In this document: positions 33,885-46,554 of the stretch, one piece after another
Position numbering within the stretch: position 1 is the stretch's first letter
Layout: each line of letters begins with the position of its first letter
NCBI RefSeq assembly: GCF_000283155.1
Contig: NW_004454265.1
Coordinates: forward strand, 1,509,365-1,573,364
DNA: 64,000 nt
Origin: Ceratotherium simum simum
Taxonomy: Eukaryota > Chordata > Mammalia > Perissodactyla > Rhinocerotidae
Reading direction: 5' to 3'
Notes under the pieces: generated by a model
Told to the model about the DNA's origin: nothing
Database searches by the model: none
Seen by the model: only the letters and a program-made list of their open reading frames with translations
Program-made: the position numbers and the translations under genes

Positions 33885-34000
33885 GAGACTGGCCTTCCCC
33901 GTAGACTGTAAGCTCCTCAAGGGCAGGGAGGGTGTCTGACTTGTTCATTGTTGTATCCCAGCAACCAGCACAGTACTGGTTTGTTGAATGAATAATAAAT
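33885..34000 (+). mobile_element. L2 3' end
   Basis: Clear L2 terminus: 'agactgtaagctcctcaagg', 'cttgttcattgttgtatccc', 'cagcacagtactggtttgtt', closing 'gaatgaataataaatgaatc'. About 115 bp only. Confidence 0.85.
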
Positions 34001-35340
34001 GAATCAGAGTGTCCTATCTTATGTACCCTTTTCTATTCTCTTTTTCTTGCAACTCCAACAACAAATTCAAAGTCTGCTATTATTTTGCTACTTTTGCATC
34101 CTTCTCTTTCTCCTTTTTTATGGTCCCAACTTCCCTCTTGTCTTCTTTTCTTCTGTCTGCTATGTCTAATCCCCCAGGTTAAAGCTGCCAACTTCTGGAG
34201 AAGACACTGCAAGTGGACTATGTGAACCCACCACACTCCTGCCTTGCTCGGCGTATCAGTCTGTCTGACATTTCCATTCAAACCCCGCTCCAGAGCTGTG
34301 GGGCTGAAATCATCACACACATGCAACTGATTAGAGGCAAACACCCTGCACGCCACATTCATCTTGGGAAACTTCAGTTCCAGCCAGCTACAACAAGCTA
34401 GGAGATTACCATGGCAAAGAAAATTATTTTCTTTAAGTGAAGGCTGGTTGACCACCACAGTGTGGTCAAAATAATTCATTTTTTTTCCCCTTAAACAGCA
34501 CTAACTCAAACGTGACAAGGACTTGTGCTCACACTCAGCCGAGCCTGTCATTTTCCTGCTTCTCGCCTGGCCTTGTGGGGGGTGGGGCTCCCCAAGCTGC
34601 CTATCAAAAGAAAAGAGACTTGAAAATTCACACCCCTGTTCTCCTAAAATCCTGCACCAATGCTTGTAATAGAAATGAGTGTCCTATTAGAAAACCCACC
34701 AAAAGGGAGTTTGAGAAAAATGTTTCCTTTTAAAGTTTGAAACTAAAACTTATGAAAATAGTCTTTATTCCAGATTCAAGATATACAATACACTAACTCT
34801 CAGCCAACTGAATGTATTCGTTAGTGACCCAAGACAATAACTGAAGACCAGCTTAATCTTCATAGTTTGTTTGAAATAAAAACAGAATTCTTAGGAAGAG
34901 AAAAGGAAAATTTCACAATTACCTAATGTACAAATTCTGAAATATTGGAGAAATCCAGAAGTTAACAAATATTGAATTACATTTTACATTCATGCTTGAT
35001 TTTTCTTTTAGGAACAGAATTCAAGGCTAATTTTATATTACTAGTGCAACATATTTAGTATTTTTCTGAAACATAATAATATCTAGTCAATTAAATAATA
35101 TAAATTTTCAAACTGAAACTGTTTATTAGCCAGATAATTTTGAATTGGGTAAAGAAATGTTTGCTTATAACGATAGAGGACTGAAACCTGCTGGCATTTA
35201 CAGACATATTTCAAATTCTTGTAGAAGATATTTCCAGTCCCAGTGTTATGAGCTTGTCTTGGGCATTTTACAGTCATCTTACGAAGAGCTGACTATAAAT
35301 AGATGGCTTTTTGCAACTTTGATTCTTAGTGAATCTTGAA
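34001..35340. other. Unassigned sequence, no gene seen
   Basis: About 1.3 kb. A long pyrimidine tract (34080-34177) ends in 'cccccag', which resembles a splice acceptor, but the sequence after it meets stops in all useful frames and there is no partner donor. Otherwise AT-rich, with no recognisable repeat. Confidence 0.45.
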
Positions 35341-35344
35341 GAAA

Positions 35345-35525
35345 GAGCATAAAATAGAAGCATAGAATTTCAGAGCTGAATGGGACATTGGAGGTCCTTT
35401 TGTTAAAGACATTAATTTCATAGATGAGAAAAAAGGCCTACGGAAACTAAACGAAGTGACCAAGGTCATCCAGCTAATGAGTGGACGCCAGCCCACGTTT
35501 TCTGACTTTAGTTCCAACCAGGTTT
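35345..35525 (-). mobile_element. MIR3-like SINE, minus strand
   Basis: Read on plus: 'agaagcatagaatttcagag', 'ctgaatgggacattggaggt', 'gaccaaggtcatccagctaa' and 'tgagtggacgccagcccacg'. This is the L3-like tail and then the tRNA-like core in reverse, the pattern I associate with MIR3. About 180 bp. Confidence 0.65.
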
Positions 35526-35639
35526 AGAAATCACTGTATTGAAACAATGTATCATCTAGTTTAGAATTAACACTCAGTTATTGTTCTTAGCCTTATTCTG
35601 TCACTTTTTAAGAACTCTTCATTCTATTTTTTTAAATAT

Positions 35640-35860
35640 TTATATTTAGAACATAAGGTAATACAATGAACATTTACATTTCATTTTACAGTTTACAAAG
35701 TTTATTCACTTAATAAATTTTCATTTAATGCTTGAAACAATACTGTAAAGTGGCAAATTCTATTATATATAGGAAAGTGAGACTCAGAGAAGTTTAGGAA
35801 CTTGCCCAATGATGCACAGTTAGATAGTGCCTGGGAGTGGCTGACCCTTGGGCAGAGAGG
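35640..35860 (-). mobile_element. MIR-family SINE, minus strand
   Basis: 'cattttacagtttacaaagt', 'atgcttgaaacaatactgta', 'ggaaagtgagactcagagaa', 'gaacttgcccaatgatgcac'. This is the core of MIR in reverse, with diverged ends. Confidence 0.7.
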
Positions 35861-35970
35861 TTTTAGTGAGTAAAATTTGATGCCTGGACATTCAGGGCAA
35901 AAGTGAACATTTAGCCAGAACTGAGGGTGTGAGAGGTGCTGAGAGTTGTAATTGAAAAATGGATACATTC

Positions 35971-36614
35971 TGTGGCAGGAATAATTGTAAAGATGTCCCC
36001 CAAATTTTCCTGGTTATTCAGCCATACACTACTCTAGGTACTGCTGCTGGGAAGGGACTTTGCAGATGGAGTTAAGGTTACTAATCAGCTGAACTTAAAT
36101 AGCGCGATTAGCCAGGATCATCCAGATGGCCTCAGTTTAATTACCTGGGCCTTTAAAGAAGAAGAGGAAGTCAGAGAGATGCAGCAGAGGCAATGTGAGG
36201 CAGAGGGAGGTTCGAGAGACTTGAAGTATGAGGAGGATTCTACCTGCCATCGTTGTGTTGAAAATGGAAGAAGGGGCCATGAGACAAGGAACACGGGCAG
36301 CCTCTCGAAGCTGAGAACAACTGCTGGATGACAGGCAGCAAAGGAACAGAGACCTCCGTCCTCCAACTGCATGAGACCGAATTCTGCCAGCAAACTGAAT
36401 GAGCTTGGAAGCAGATTCATCCCGAGAGCCTCCGTAAAGGAAAGCAACTCTGCTGACAGCTTAACATCAGCCTTGTGAAAGCCTGAGCAGAGAGTCAGCT
36501 GAACTACGCTGAGCTCAGCCTCTGACCTACGGAACTGTGCTACAGCAAATGGGTATGGTTTGAACGCACTCAATTTGTGGTAATTTGCTATGGACGTAAT
36601 AGAAAACTGATACA
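35971..36614 (+). mobile_element. MaLR/ERVL-type LTR, second copy
   Basis: A 644-bp LTR with TG...CA ends (tgtggcaggaataattg ... gaaaactgataca). It shares with the LTR at 6283-6774 the 'gggactttgcagatggagtt', 'ggaagaaggggccatgagac' and 'aatttgtggtaatttgctat' segments, but carries about 150 bp of extra internal sequence around 36320-36480. A 165-codon frame on minus (36118-36615) is the complement of LTR sequence and not a gene. Confidence 0.75.
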
Positions 36615-37499
36615 ACTGAAATGCTCCTTTTAATTTCTAGATTGCTTCAATTATTATATTAGGAGTTTGGGGCCCTTTACTTCTTTTCCTCCAAGGGGTT
36701 CTTACTGGTGGTGTAGATGCCCAAGGGTTAATAGCCACATGAAAAGGAAGTACTGCTTTATTAATTTGGGCAAGCATGGATAACCCCCTAAAAGCAGGGT
36801 TCCTGCTATCCAGGCTTGTATCCAAGAATATAGTAGGCCTGAGGCCACCTTGGAGCATCTCATGTCCTCCTCTGAATCAAACATGGCTGGGCCTGAAGCT
36901 CTTCAGAAACTGGGGACAAAAGGCTGAAAACACGGCCACAGCCCTACCTAAGTATGCTGCCAACAAGAAGGTCACAACCCCTAAGGGCAGGAGGGACTTG
37001 CGACCACTGAAAGCATAATGACACCACCCACTAGTAAAAGGTGGCCCAGTGAATGTTAGGCTTAGACCAATCAGATTAGGCCTTCCTGTTCCACTGAGGA
37101 AGAGTGAGTTACAGATGAGTGGGAGGAGGGATGGAAGTTTCTTCCATGAACGAGGCTGCAATATGAGGAGAGGTAGAAAGGACTCTCCCTGCCATTTGAC
37201 AGACTGAGTGGGTGGTCATGGAATGGGGAAGAGAATGTGGAACACTGTGAATAAGTACCACGTGGAATACTATGTCTGAATCTGGCAGAGTGAGTTCCTT
37301 TAAAGCACTAGATCCCAGATGCATTTAAAATAATTGTGATGACAGAAACAATCACTGGATATAAGAAAAGGAATAAAGAATTAGATCTTTCTCTATACGT
37401 CTAACATTTGATTCTCACATGTGTTTAAAATTCCTGACTGATACACAAATAGATCATCTAAGAGGAGTCCTCTAGGATGATATCAATATTTACTATTTT
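36615..37499. other. Unassigned sequence, no gene seen
   Basis: About 885 bp. Overlapping frames on both strands at 36637-37161 lack known domains. No repeat recognised. Possible LTR-related texture near 36700-37000, but not assignable. Confidence 0.45.
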
Positions 37500-38490
37500 T
37501 GTCTCATGAATAAAAGTGAAGAAATCATGTTGAGTGGTTTGAAGCTGGGATCATTGGAAGAGTGGGGTTAATGTTTCCGTTAGGCACGTAAAGAGAGTTT
37601 GAAGAGTTCAGCCATCAACTATTAGTCTGAGAAGCACATGAAGACTTACCAGCTAGGGTTGGAGGTGAGATGGAGGTGAGAGTGGAGAGGACCATGAGTT
37701 CCAGTAGTATGTTGTCAGATTTAGGACAAGACTTTCAGAGGTATCAGGAGCACAGAAGGTTATTGAGCAGCTAAGTGGGGTTTTAGTATAACTATATATT
37801 TACAACTATTTAAAGTGTTCTTGGCCTTAATATTTGTCCCAAATTTGAGAATATAGTACAACGACTGAATCTTAAGAATTCATTTGAGTTCACTTTCCTC
37901 TTGGTTTCAAGAAATAACTTGGTCCTTATGTCTCCTTCCTCTTTGTACCTCTTAGACATCCATGTGGAGTAGGTAGTTGGATAAATAGTCTAGAGCTGGA
38001 CTGGAGTTACACATTTGACATATGTCAGTGTTTGGAGGTATTAATGCCACAGAACCAAGAGAGAGTGCAGCTAGAGGAGCTTGCTGTCACTGGCACCCTG
38101 GGCTCTCTCCTTTGTCTGATAGAAAAGGAACGGAGGAACGGAGATGAGACAGGGATTCCCCTGAGGTAGGGAAAACCAGGAGAATGATGTCACCGAAGCC
38201 AGGGAAGTGTTTCAAGGAGGGCGAATTTAAAAAGAAGAGTGTGTTCAGCAAGGTCAACTGCTACTGACAGATGGAGTAAGAGGAAAACGGGAAACTGGCC
38301 AATGGCTTTGGGCAGATACAGGTTATTGGTGACCTTGATAAGGGCCAAGTTAATGGAATAATGGGGACGAAAGCCAGGATGAAGCGAGTTGGGTAGGGAA
38401 AGAGTGATGAAGAAGCAGAGACACAAAATATAGACAACTCTTTCCATCCATTCTGTTGGGATGAGGAGAGGAGAAATGGAGAATCATCTG
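37500..38490 (-). mobile_element. L2 LINE, ORF2 reverse-transcriptase part, minus strand
   Basis: About 1 kb of L2 ORF2 in reverse. On plus it reads 'agacatccatgtggagtagg', 'gtagttggataaatagtcta', 'caaggtcaactgctactgac', 'ggtgaccttgataagggcca', 'gtatgacaactcttt'-like end. Translated on minus at 38190-38447, it shows a worn RT domain A region (LIKVTNNLYLPKAIGQFPVF, then HLSVAVDLAEHTLL), which corresponds to the L2 RT block around the first catalytic aspartate. Stops and indels abound, so it is inactive. Confidence 0.85.
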
Positions 38491-38507
38491 TAGGGCATTA
38501 TGTTTTT

Positions 38508-38537
38508 CTTGTTTTGTTTGTTTTGTTTTGTTTTTTA
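38508..38537. repeat. (TTTTG)n simple repeat
   Basis: tcttgttttgtttgttttgt followed by tttgtttttt. Short imperfect pentamer tract. Confidence 0.85.
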
Positions 38538-38562
38538 GATAGGTGTGCCTATGGGAAATTGC

Positions 38563-38592
38563 ATGTGTGTGTGTGAGAGGGAGAGAGAGGTT
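38563..38592. repeat. Short GT/GA simple repeat
   Basis: tgtgtgtgtgtgagagggag then agagagg. Two adjoining short dinucleotide-like tracts. Confidence 0.8.
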
Positions 38593-40124
38593 GATTATGC
38601 AAGAGAGATGTGCAAACATAAACCTACACAGTGTTTCAGAAAGAACATTCGTATATAATCACTAGGGTAGTATTTGCTTGGCATCATCTCAAATGGAATG
38701 AAAACACAAGGTCAATCAAAGAGGTCTTCCTAGTCTACAAATGTACTGTTTCACTGTCACTCTCACCCATGTCTGAAGTTCATAGCCCTTTTCAAAAAGA
38801 TAGGGTGTGGGCAGCAGCAAATATGGTAACAATAATGGCAGCTGTTGGTGTCACCCCCTCTGCCATCCCTGAGGACAGGCTTCTTATTTGATGTTCCAGA
38901 GGTATAAAGGAAGGACATGGTGGAGTGGCTTCTCCAACATGCCTTTCGGAAGCTGTGAGCTAGAATTTCAAAGCCCAAACCCTCTCCTCTTAAACACACA
39001 AACTGCCAATCCCTTAAATAAGAGAGAGATGACAAACCCAAGACATTAGTGGCTTGCTAAAGTCTTAATCCTGTCAAAGACTCAAAGGCATGGGTAACAT
39101 GGAGAAAAACTATTCTACAATGTACCACCCACATCTACCATAACATCTGAAATGTAAGAATTTTTTCTGAATAGTGTTTTTTCGGGGAGGTCCAAACTGA
39201 AGAGTGATGAGAAGATTGTAGGCAGACTGTTGTAGAACAAGAGCCTCCACTGATCCCCGCAGAAACACATAACAGGGACGGGGCAGAGGGTATGCATTTT
39301 CTTGCATTTGATAAAGACACAAACATCCAGCTTTTGCCGTCCTTGTGATGGAGAAGACCTCTGAGATAATTTAATGGAAATTATAATAAACTATTAATAT
39401 AAGCAAGAAATTATAAAAAGCCATTGCCTTCATTCCTTTGAAATGAGTGACTGGTTAGCAAGATTATTCAATTTGAAATAATTAGGTTTCTGGTTCCTGT
39501 AATTTAGGTATTACCTGTCACTACAAATTATCTAAATTGTTATATATATACACATATGTTATATATATATATAAATACAAAATTGTGTTCTGTCAACAAG
39601 ACTAAACATTTTTAAACATTTATATTCAAAGATTACATTTATTTTCTAATAAGGAAAAACCCATATTTTGGTAATATACTTTGACAAAAAGTTTTTAAAA
39701 AGGATATTTACACAATTATTTTTACCACGAGACATTGCTTATATCACACTTTGGTGAGGTTATGGATATAGATTTCTTTTAAACTCATCTCATGTGGTTG
39801 AATTTTCTTCTTGTCAAAGAAATTTTAAAAGACCATCCCACATACTATTAAACAACTGTAATATTTGAGTGCAGAGATGTTTTAATCTGCAGGGACTTGT
39901 GCCTTGAGCCGTAACCTTCCAGATCTTACTAAATCCAGCTTTGACTGTAGGGAATTCATCTGATTCCATTATTTAGCTAAGTAGAATTATATAGCCATTA
40001 AAAGCGAAGCAATAATTCCTTTCACTGAAGTTGAGCATAAGACATTAATACATTTAATTACAACCTAATTGAGTCCTGGGACACTGCTAGCCCATCGATG
40101 GACTTCAAATGTTATTATTAATTT
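38593..40124. other. Unassigned sequence with AT repeat
   Basis: About 1.5 kb. No gene seen. The 39840-40090 part ('taatctgcagggacttgtgc', 'ccattaaaagcgaagcaata', 'aatacatttaattacaacct') is repeat-free and homeodomain-site-like, so a possible regulatory block. An AT tract lies at 39541-39576. Confidence 0.45.
39541..39576. repeat. (TA)n simple repeat, interrupted
   Basis: tatatatatacacatatgtt followed by atatatatatataaat. Low complexity. Confidence 0.9.
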
Positions 40125-40370
40125 AATAATAACTTTTATTGAGTACTTATTCCTTATTCTGTGCCAGGCACTAAACTACATACTTTACATACATTATCTT
40201 GTTTAATCTTCTAAATTACCACAGGAAGTCAGTACTATTTGTGTCCCAAATTTACATATTAGGAAAAGAGGTTCAGAAAGGTTGTTTAATTTGCCCAAGA
40301 TCACACAGTTTGTTATTAGAACCAGAATTGTATCCAGGGCCTCTCTAAGGCCATATTATGATATATTGAA
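40125..40370 (-). mobile_element. MIR SINE, minus strand
   Basis: A well-preserved ancient SINE in reverse: 'tattgagtacttattcctta', 'ctgtgccaggcactaaacta', 'gaggttcagaaaggttgttt', 'aatttgcccaagatcacaca' and 'agaaccagaattgtatccag'. Nearly the full MIR length. Confidence 0.88.
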
Positions 40371-40599
40371 ATAGAGAAGTTCTCTATCCCAACCCCGATA
40401 GCCCTGGGGCTGACCTGACTCTATGATAAAACCTACCCTTTTTAGCCACTCAGTCTCTTAACAATTTTCTGAGACAAAAGGTGTTTATGGCCATTCCTGT
40501 GGTATTCTTAATTGTTCTTTATTGCTCCAGGGTAAAGAGGGCTAGCATACAACTGTCACTACAGATGTGTATGTGGGTATGTAACAGTCCCTCGTCCAT

Positions 40600-40900
40600 C
40601 TGGCCATCTACCATCTATTGAGCACGACCCTGTGCCAGGCACTGTGCTGGAGTACAGAACAAGCAGCCTGGGCCTCACCCTCATCGAGCTTTCTGTCAAA
40701 TGCAGGAGACACACATTAAATAAATAAACTACAAATAAATCAATACAAGATGTAATTTACAGGGGAAAATCCAGTTTCTATAAAAGAGAACAACCAGTAC
40801 TTGGCTATTCTATATTAGGGGGTCAGGGGAAGCCTCTACAAAGAAAAGGCATTTGAACTGAAATCATTATAGGCAAACCCTAAAAGAGGGGCGGAGGAAG
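40600..40900 (-). mobile_element. L2 fragment, minus strand
   Basis: 'catctattgagcacgaccct', 'gtgccaggcactgtgctgga', 'cctcatcgagctttctgtca', 'tcaggggaagcctctacaaa', 'aggcatttgaactgaaatca'. L2 3' UTR and ORF2 end in reverse. Confidence 0.85.
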
Positions 40901-40909
40901 AGACCATGC

Positions 40910-41080
40910 ACTCTCATCATCCAACACGTATCTGCTGAAGACTTACCATGTGCAAAGCCCTGGGCGAGGTGCAAGGACCACATCAGTGAACAAGGCGGAA
41001 ATGGGCCTGTCACCTTAGAGTTTCTAGTCTCGTGAAAACGTCAAATATAATGTCACACTGAAGCTGTAGGTAATGACTAT
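40910..41080 (-). mobile_element. L2 3' fragment, second copy, minus strand
   Basis: 'ctgctgaagacttaccatgt', 'cctgggcgaggtgcaaggac', 'gagtttctagtctcgtgaaa'. This repeats the same L2 region as the element just to its left, so it is a separate insertion or a local duplication. Confidence 0.75.
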
Positions 41081-41552
41081 AGAAAAAAATTTAACTTAAA
41101 AGGAGAAGCCAGTGAATGTAAATACCTCGATTAGTAATATGGGTTCTTTTTTTCCCTGGCCAATTAAGAAGAGTACTTGAGACATATTCAGCCCCAAAAC
41201 TATGAGTCACAAAGCTATGCCTAGAAAGCATTATTATCATTAAGTTTTCAAAAAAAAAACAGCTTGAACATGCTATACTTATTTAATTCAGAAGTTAAGG
41301 AAAATAGATGCTCAGGTTTCTAAGAACGAAACCTACCCTGTGTCGTGATGTTGGGCAACACCCACACATAGATTTTCTACAGGTGGTGCTGTGCAGCAGG
41401 AGTATTTTAGGTTGACTTAAAGGGTGGATTCAACCACCCTTTCAAACCACAGACATAGAAGCACATTAGTGAATCATTTCAATTGGCCTAAACATTAGCC
41501 ATAGCTGCTAACTTTTCACATGCTGCTGGGTTGGGAGAGGTGGTCTTGTAAT

Positions 41553-41560
41553 TGACGTCA
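41553..41560. promoter_or_regulatory. Canonical CRE palindrome
   Basis: tgacgtca, the full palindromic CREB/ATF site, within a repeat-free stretch. Site match only; occupancy unknown. Confidence 0.4.
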
Positions 41561-44500
41561 TATTATAGATGCTGAGAAAAAGCTCAGTTATCTATTCATT
41601 TGACCTGCAACCTCATCATTTCAGATGACATTTGATAGATACCTATGAACTGCTTAGTCTCCAAACAATATAACACCTGTTTCCTTAATTTTGTCTTTAG
41701 GAAAGAAAAATCCCTGCTTATCATGATCATGCAGAACCAAGGGTTCACTTTCTCTCTAAAGATTAAATACAGACCATTTGCTTCAAACAGATGCCTCTGG
41801 CCTTTCTATTAGTTGAGACAACAATTGCTCAACCATCCATAGGTATTTTTGAAACAAATAAATAAACTAGCCAGATAATGACAACAACAGAAAACACTCT
41901 AGAAACAAAACACCAAAGAGCTATTAGGAAGTTACCTCCTTCCTTAAGAAAACACTGCCCAGATCCTTTAAAGTGGGCCCTGAGCAGAGAATTCTCTCCA
42001 GTGGTGGGGCAGTGTCAAGGCTGAGCACTGGGCTAGGTACAAGGATTCCACTGATGCTGATTCTTACATTCACCCCTTCCTTGCCTTCCATCTTGGGTAT
42101 TTCTCCCTAATTCCTGCTGCCACCATGACCCCAATCTAAGAGACACTGCCCCTCTTAACACTCCAGACCACATATAGCCCAAATCTTCCCCTTGATGTCC
42201 AGCTGAGAACAGGCCAACACATTTAAGAAAATACTAAGGGTTTTAAACAATTAAAGGGAAGAAGTTGAGACAGAAACATGTGACCAGATCATCTATCCAA
42301 CTTGTAAAATATGGCTTGTTCTCCTGGGTTTGGGACCCATCCCACCCCAGCCCTGGGTCTGGTTCTGTGGTGGATGCCATCTTGGTACCTACCATCCCAG
42401 AGCATGTTCCAAAACATTTCCAGCTCCTAAGAGAGGAAACCCAAGAGAGCAAACTGCAGAGGAAGTCCAGTGCTCTGGTGTCCAGTCTCAGGTTAGTCCT
42501 CTTCCTGGGACTGAAACCTGGGCTGACCACTTCCTTCAGAGATCACGTTGCTATCTACTCACAGGGTAAGGCCTGATCCTCAGGCCTACAGGACAACCAC
42601 ATATGAATATCCTTCAATAATGTTCATATAAGCGGTATTGGTAAAGAACAGCAGGAAGATCATTTCACCAAAAAAGGTCCATGAGATGAGGGAAGAGGCA
42701 GACTGTTAGGCACTGCCCATTTTCTGAGTGTGCACAAAGAAGTGAGGTAGCTTTGAGGGAAGGTCTGGGCCAGTATGCCCAATTCTTTGGTGCTTGTCTC
42801 TTTAGGTGGAGTGAAAGGGACAGAGAGGAGCCGGCTGAGGGCCCCACCACTGCACAGCCTGGGCAAGTAAACTGAATTTCAAGTAAAAGTAGAAAATCTG
42901 GAAACAAGCTCTCTGTGGCTCTCAAAATCAGTGATATTGGCTGATACAAGCACATTCTACCCTACTCACCAGCTCCCCAGCCATCATCACCCAATCTGAA
43001 AAATTTGACTAACACTGGCTTTCATATGTATCTCTGGACGCAGCTAAAATTAATCCCAGAAAACAAACTCTCTGGAAAAATTAGAGGTAAGTGACCCCTG
43101 GATGCATCTGGGTATATGATGTTGGCTTCTTCAGGGATGGGATTTCTGTATAGTCAAGAAGAGATGAGGGAAATCAGTGAGGAGCAAAAGTCATCCTCTA
43201 TCCCACCCTATATCCTTCTTCCAACAATCCAAAAGGTGTTCTTTCCACAGTACCTCAGAGGAAAGAACTGACAACAGCTCAACTTCCCAGGTTTTCAGAG
43301 GCTATAGAATTGCTCATCAAAAGGATGTGTAGGTGTCATGGCGATCCCATAGAGCAAGTGTCCTAAGACAATTCTGATGCTCTCCACAGACAGTGAGGAT
43401 GAGCTTGCAAGAAACCAACTCAAAACTTTTTGCCTGTGGTTATGTACAGGTATTTCTATGTAGAATGTTTACATGAAACAATTCTCATTTTAAAAAAAAT
43501 ATCATTCCCACCAACTCTTTCTTTCTACTTTAGATAGAAGATACTGATAGGACACATTGCTGGGTCTCCTGAAATATAAAACAAGTCAACTAAACATTAA
43601 CAGATCTTAAAAAGAATAATAAAGCCAGACTATACTGGATAAGGACCACAGCATGATATTCCAATAGATAACTAATAATAACAGAGCCCAGGAGATTCTG
43701 GAAGGCAGCAAAGGAGATCATGACTTGTACTGTTTCCATTCTGTTCTGCAGCTATCCACTCAAAACATCTGAAGTCATTCTGCAAATCTAACATAGAAAG
43801 GGCCTCTTTTTTCCTTGATGGGAGTCTGTGCAAAATTCATGATCTAAATGCCAGAGAGAATAACTATATTAGCTACTTAGTTTCTAAGCCACAGGAAGGG
43901 AAGTTCTCAGATGCTAACCAATTCCTCAAGTGAAATATGTATCATCCAGCTGAGCTCTAACACCTGCATGGCTTTGCCCACTCTCTTTTGAACACAAAGT
44001 AGAAAATGTCAGACAGATAAACTTCACCAAAAATAGAAGCTTCTTTTGTGGTTCTTCACTTAAGTCAAATGAGCTTAGTATTGTTGGCATTATCAGTAAT
44101 TAGTACTTAATAAGTACTTTTGAATATGAATGTTTTCATCATCATCAGATTATTCAGAAAATGGTGAATATCCATGTTGTCATCAAATATTTGACTGATG
44201 AAGTATTCTGGAAGGTACATATGCAGCAATATATATGCCAAAAGATATAAGCACTTTTTGACAGTCAACATCATACATATTAAAGTATTGTTTTATTATC
44301 ATCATTATGTATTGGTGTGATTTAAGAGCAAGACTGATTTCCCTGAGTATTGACTCAAATTTAAGTGGACACTAATTAGTAAAATACAATTTAACTGTGT
44401 CTCCAAGGAAAATTCAAATAAATTTTTTTCCCAGGCGTTGGTCCAAAGGTAGCTGGAAACAGCCTGGAAGGGGATAAGGCCTACTGATTACTAATGCTTC

Positions 44501-44661
44501 TTACTTTCTGCAGATATGTCTTCCAGCTACCAACTAGCTAAATTTCTTCTTGGCTTCTAAAAACTAAGTTCACAGCCTCAGGACATATGATTGTAAGCTG
44601 TGTGTGTACTGGGGGTGAGTGAAGCAAAGATAACCATTTACCTCAACAGTTACAACAGCTT

Positions 44662-44688
44662 AAAAAAAAACAAAAACAAAACAAAACT
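44662..44688. repeat. A-rich simple repeat
   Basis: aaaaaaaaacaaaaacaaaa followed by caaaac. Low complexity, possibly an eroded retroposon tail. Confidence 0.85.
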
Positions 44689-45609
44689 TTGGTTTCAACT
44701 AGGTAAGTCCTAAGTATTTTCAGAGGGCCAGGTCAGACCACCACTCAGACAACACTTCCCGATTCTTCCCTGCAGAAATTCCTCCTCACTTGGTACCCTT
44801 TAAATTCTCATTTATATCCATACCCCTCCCACAGTTGCCATGTAAGGGTGAGGGGAGGATCATAGGTCGCAAGAACCTGTAGCTGCACCTTCCTATATTT
44901 AAAAAAGACCAAAAAGAAAGAAGTGCCACTGTGTATTAAAGGCATGCAGGATCCTTGTTTCTATCTGTGTGGCATGACCTTGGCCTTCACAGAAAGGCCA
45001 TGGGGATGACTAACACCCCACCCCATCACAGAGGCATGGGGCAGCCCCGCTGAGACCGATACTTCTCTCTCTCTGCTTCCCATTCTTCTGGTTTAGTGTA
45101 ACGTAGCTCCTGGCTGTCAGGAGCACGCAATGAAATCAGAAACCAAGAGAAAGAGCACACCCTTCTCACAAAAGGAAACGTTCACCAAGATGTTTCACTC
45201 ACTTGGCCACCTCTGCCTTTAGGCTGCGGACCGCCTCCCGAGGGGCGATAGGGGAAGAGTGGGCTTCAAAACTCAGCACTGAACAGAGCTGGCATCAGCA
45301 GTGTGAAGGGACATCAGAGGGGAGGAATGGGTTCCCAACCACCATGCGTTCATACCACACCCTGATTCTGTCCCATTCCAGCTCCCTAAATCTTCTTTAG
45401 GCTCCATCTTTAACAAGCCTCCTCATTGCTCGTTACCTCTGAACAGCTACATCTCAGAAGAAAAAGCAAGCTTGTGATTGTGACGGTGAACTCAACTGAC
45501 CATCTCACCATCAACATCCCGTATTTTTAGCACAGCAAAATTCCAGGGACTCCACAGAGCTTCATAAATAGGAAAGTGAGGCTGGACCTGTCCAATATGG
45601 GCATTTCCA

Positions 45610-45775
45610 CAAGATGAAAAGAACGCAGGTCCCAGCTCTGCCACAGGCTCCTGCATAACCTTGAGCCAGTCCATTTGCCTCCCTGAGTCTCAGTTTTCAC
45701 CTCTGTAAAAGTGCATGGACTAGACTAAATTGTCTCCAGGGTTCCTTCCAGCTCTGAAATTCTATGACCTCTAAT
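45610..45775 (+). mobile_element. MIR3-like SINE, plus strand
   Basis: 'gctctgccacaggctcctgc', 'aaccttgagccagtccattt', 'gcctccctgagtctcagttt' and the L3-like end 'gggttccttccagctctgaa' then 'attctatgacc'. Complementary in layout to the element at 35345-35525. Confidence 0.7.
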
Positions 45776-46554
45776 TATTATATGGGTGGTATATTTCAAT
45801 ACTTAGCAGAAATTAGAAATGTCAACGAAAAAAGCCTCTTCTTTAAACATTTCTAAAACTTGGAGCTCTGATTTCATAATAATCTTAAAGGCTTAAAAAC
45901 CTGCCAGCACTCACAAGTTTATGTCTTTGTCAGCCAAGGATGGAAGCACTAGAAGGAGTTTGGTTTGAGCAAACCCTAGTTTACAATTTTTTTGCCCCAG
46001 AGGGTTTTATTTTGCTTAATCTTTTTTACTGATGATAATTTTGAAGAAAATATGTTCCAATTGTTTCTGAGCCATTTTGAAATTCAACAAAATACAATTT
46101 AGTTCCAGTTATTTGCCGTCTAATCCCAAACTCTATAAACTCATTTATCTTTCAACTAAGCATTCCTTTAGCAGTGACTATACACCACCACGGAAAAGGC
46201 CCAAATGTGGTTTTAGACATGGAGCCCAGTGAGTTTGAAAAGACACTGAATTTGCCCAAACTTTCTCTCTCTCAACTCAGACTACTTGGCAGGCTTCTAT
46301 TGGGAGCATGATTGTTGTCACAGCCTAACTTTGAAGTTCATTTTAAGAACACTTGACCTGGTCTGTCTGTCTTTCTCACAGACACTCTCGTACTGGGTCT
46401 TCTTCAGGACATGGGGCTTTTCTTGGCCTCCAGGCCAACATACCATCACTTTCTGGCTTCCTTGCAACTCCATGGAGGTAGCAGCATTGGCAGCACGTGG
46501 CAGATATGCTCATCCTACAATCCTACAGAGGGGAAATTGTTAGCCAACCTTCCC
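45776..46554. other. Unassigned sequence, no gene seen
   Basis: About 780 bp. No repeat or exon recognised. Two overlapping frames (46286-46543, 46411-46695) have no domain. Confidence 0.45.

Larger units (their letters stand above)
41081..45605. other. Long repeat-poor sequence, no gene seen
   Basis: About 4.5 kb without a repeat family I can name and without a convincing exon. The 42243-42960 part holds overlapping 60-103 codon frames on both strands with no domain. A perfect cAMP-response palindrome lies at 41553-41560. An A/C simple repeat is at 44662-44688. Old unrecognised LTR or DNA transposon sequence may be hidden here. Confidence 0.45.

Noticed and set aside
34178..34401. Possible exon after a strong pyrimidine tract and cag at 34175-34177
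   Set aside because: The frame that opens near 34213 is closed upstream by a stop at 34180-34182, other frames stop soon, and no matching donor or neighbouring exon is seen.
36118..36615. 165-codon open frame on minus
   Set aside because: It is the complement of a solo LTR at 35971-36614, so it is not a gene.
42243..42576. Overlapping 95-103 codon frames on both strands
   Set aside because: Open on both strands at once, with no motif. More likely a stop-poor stretch than an exon.
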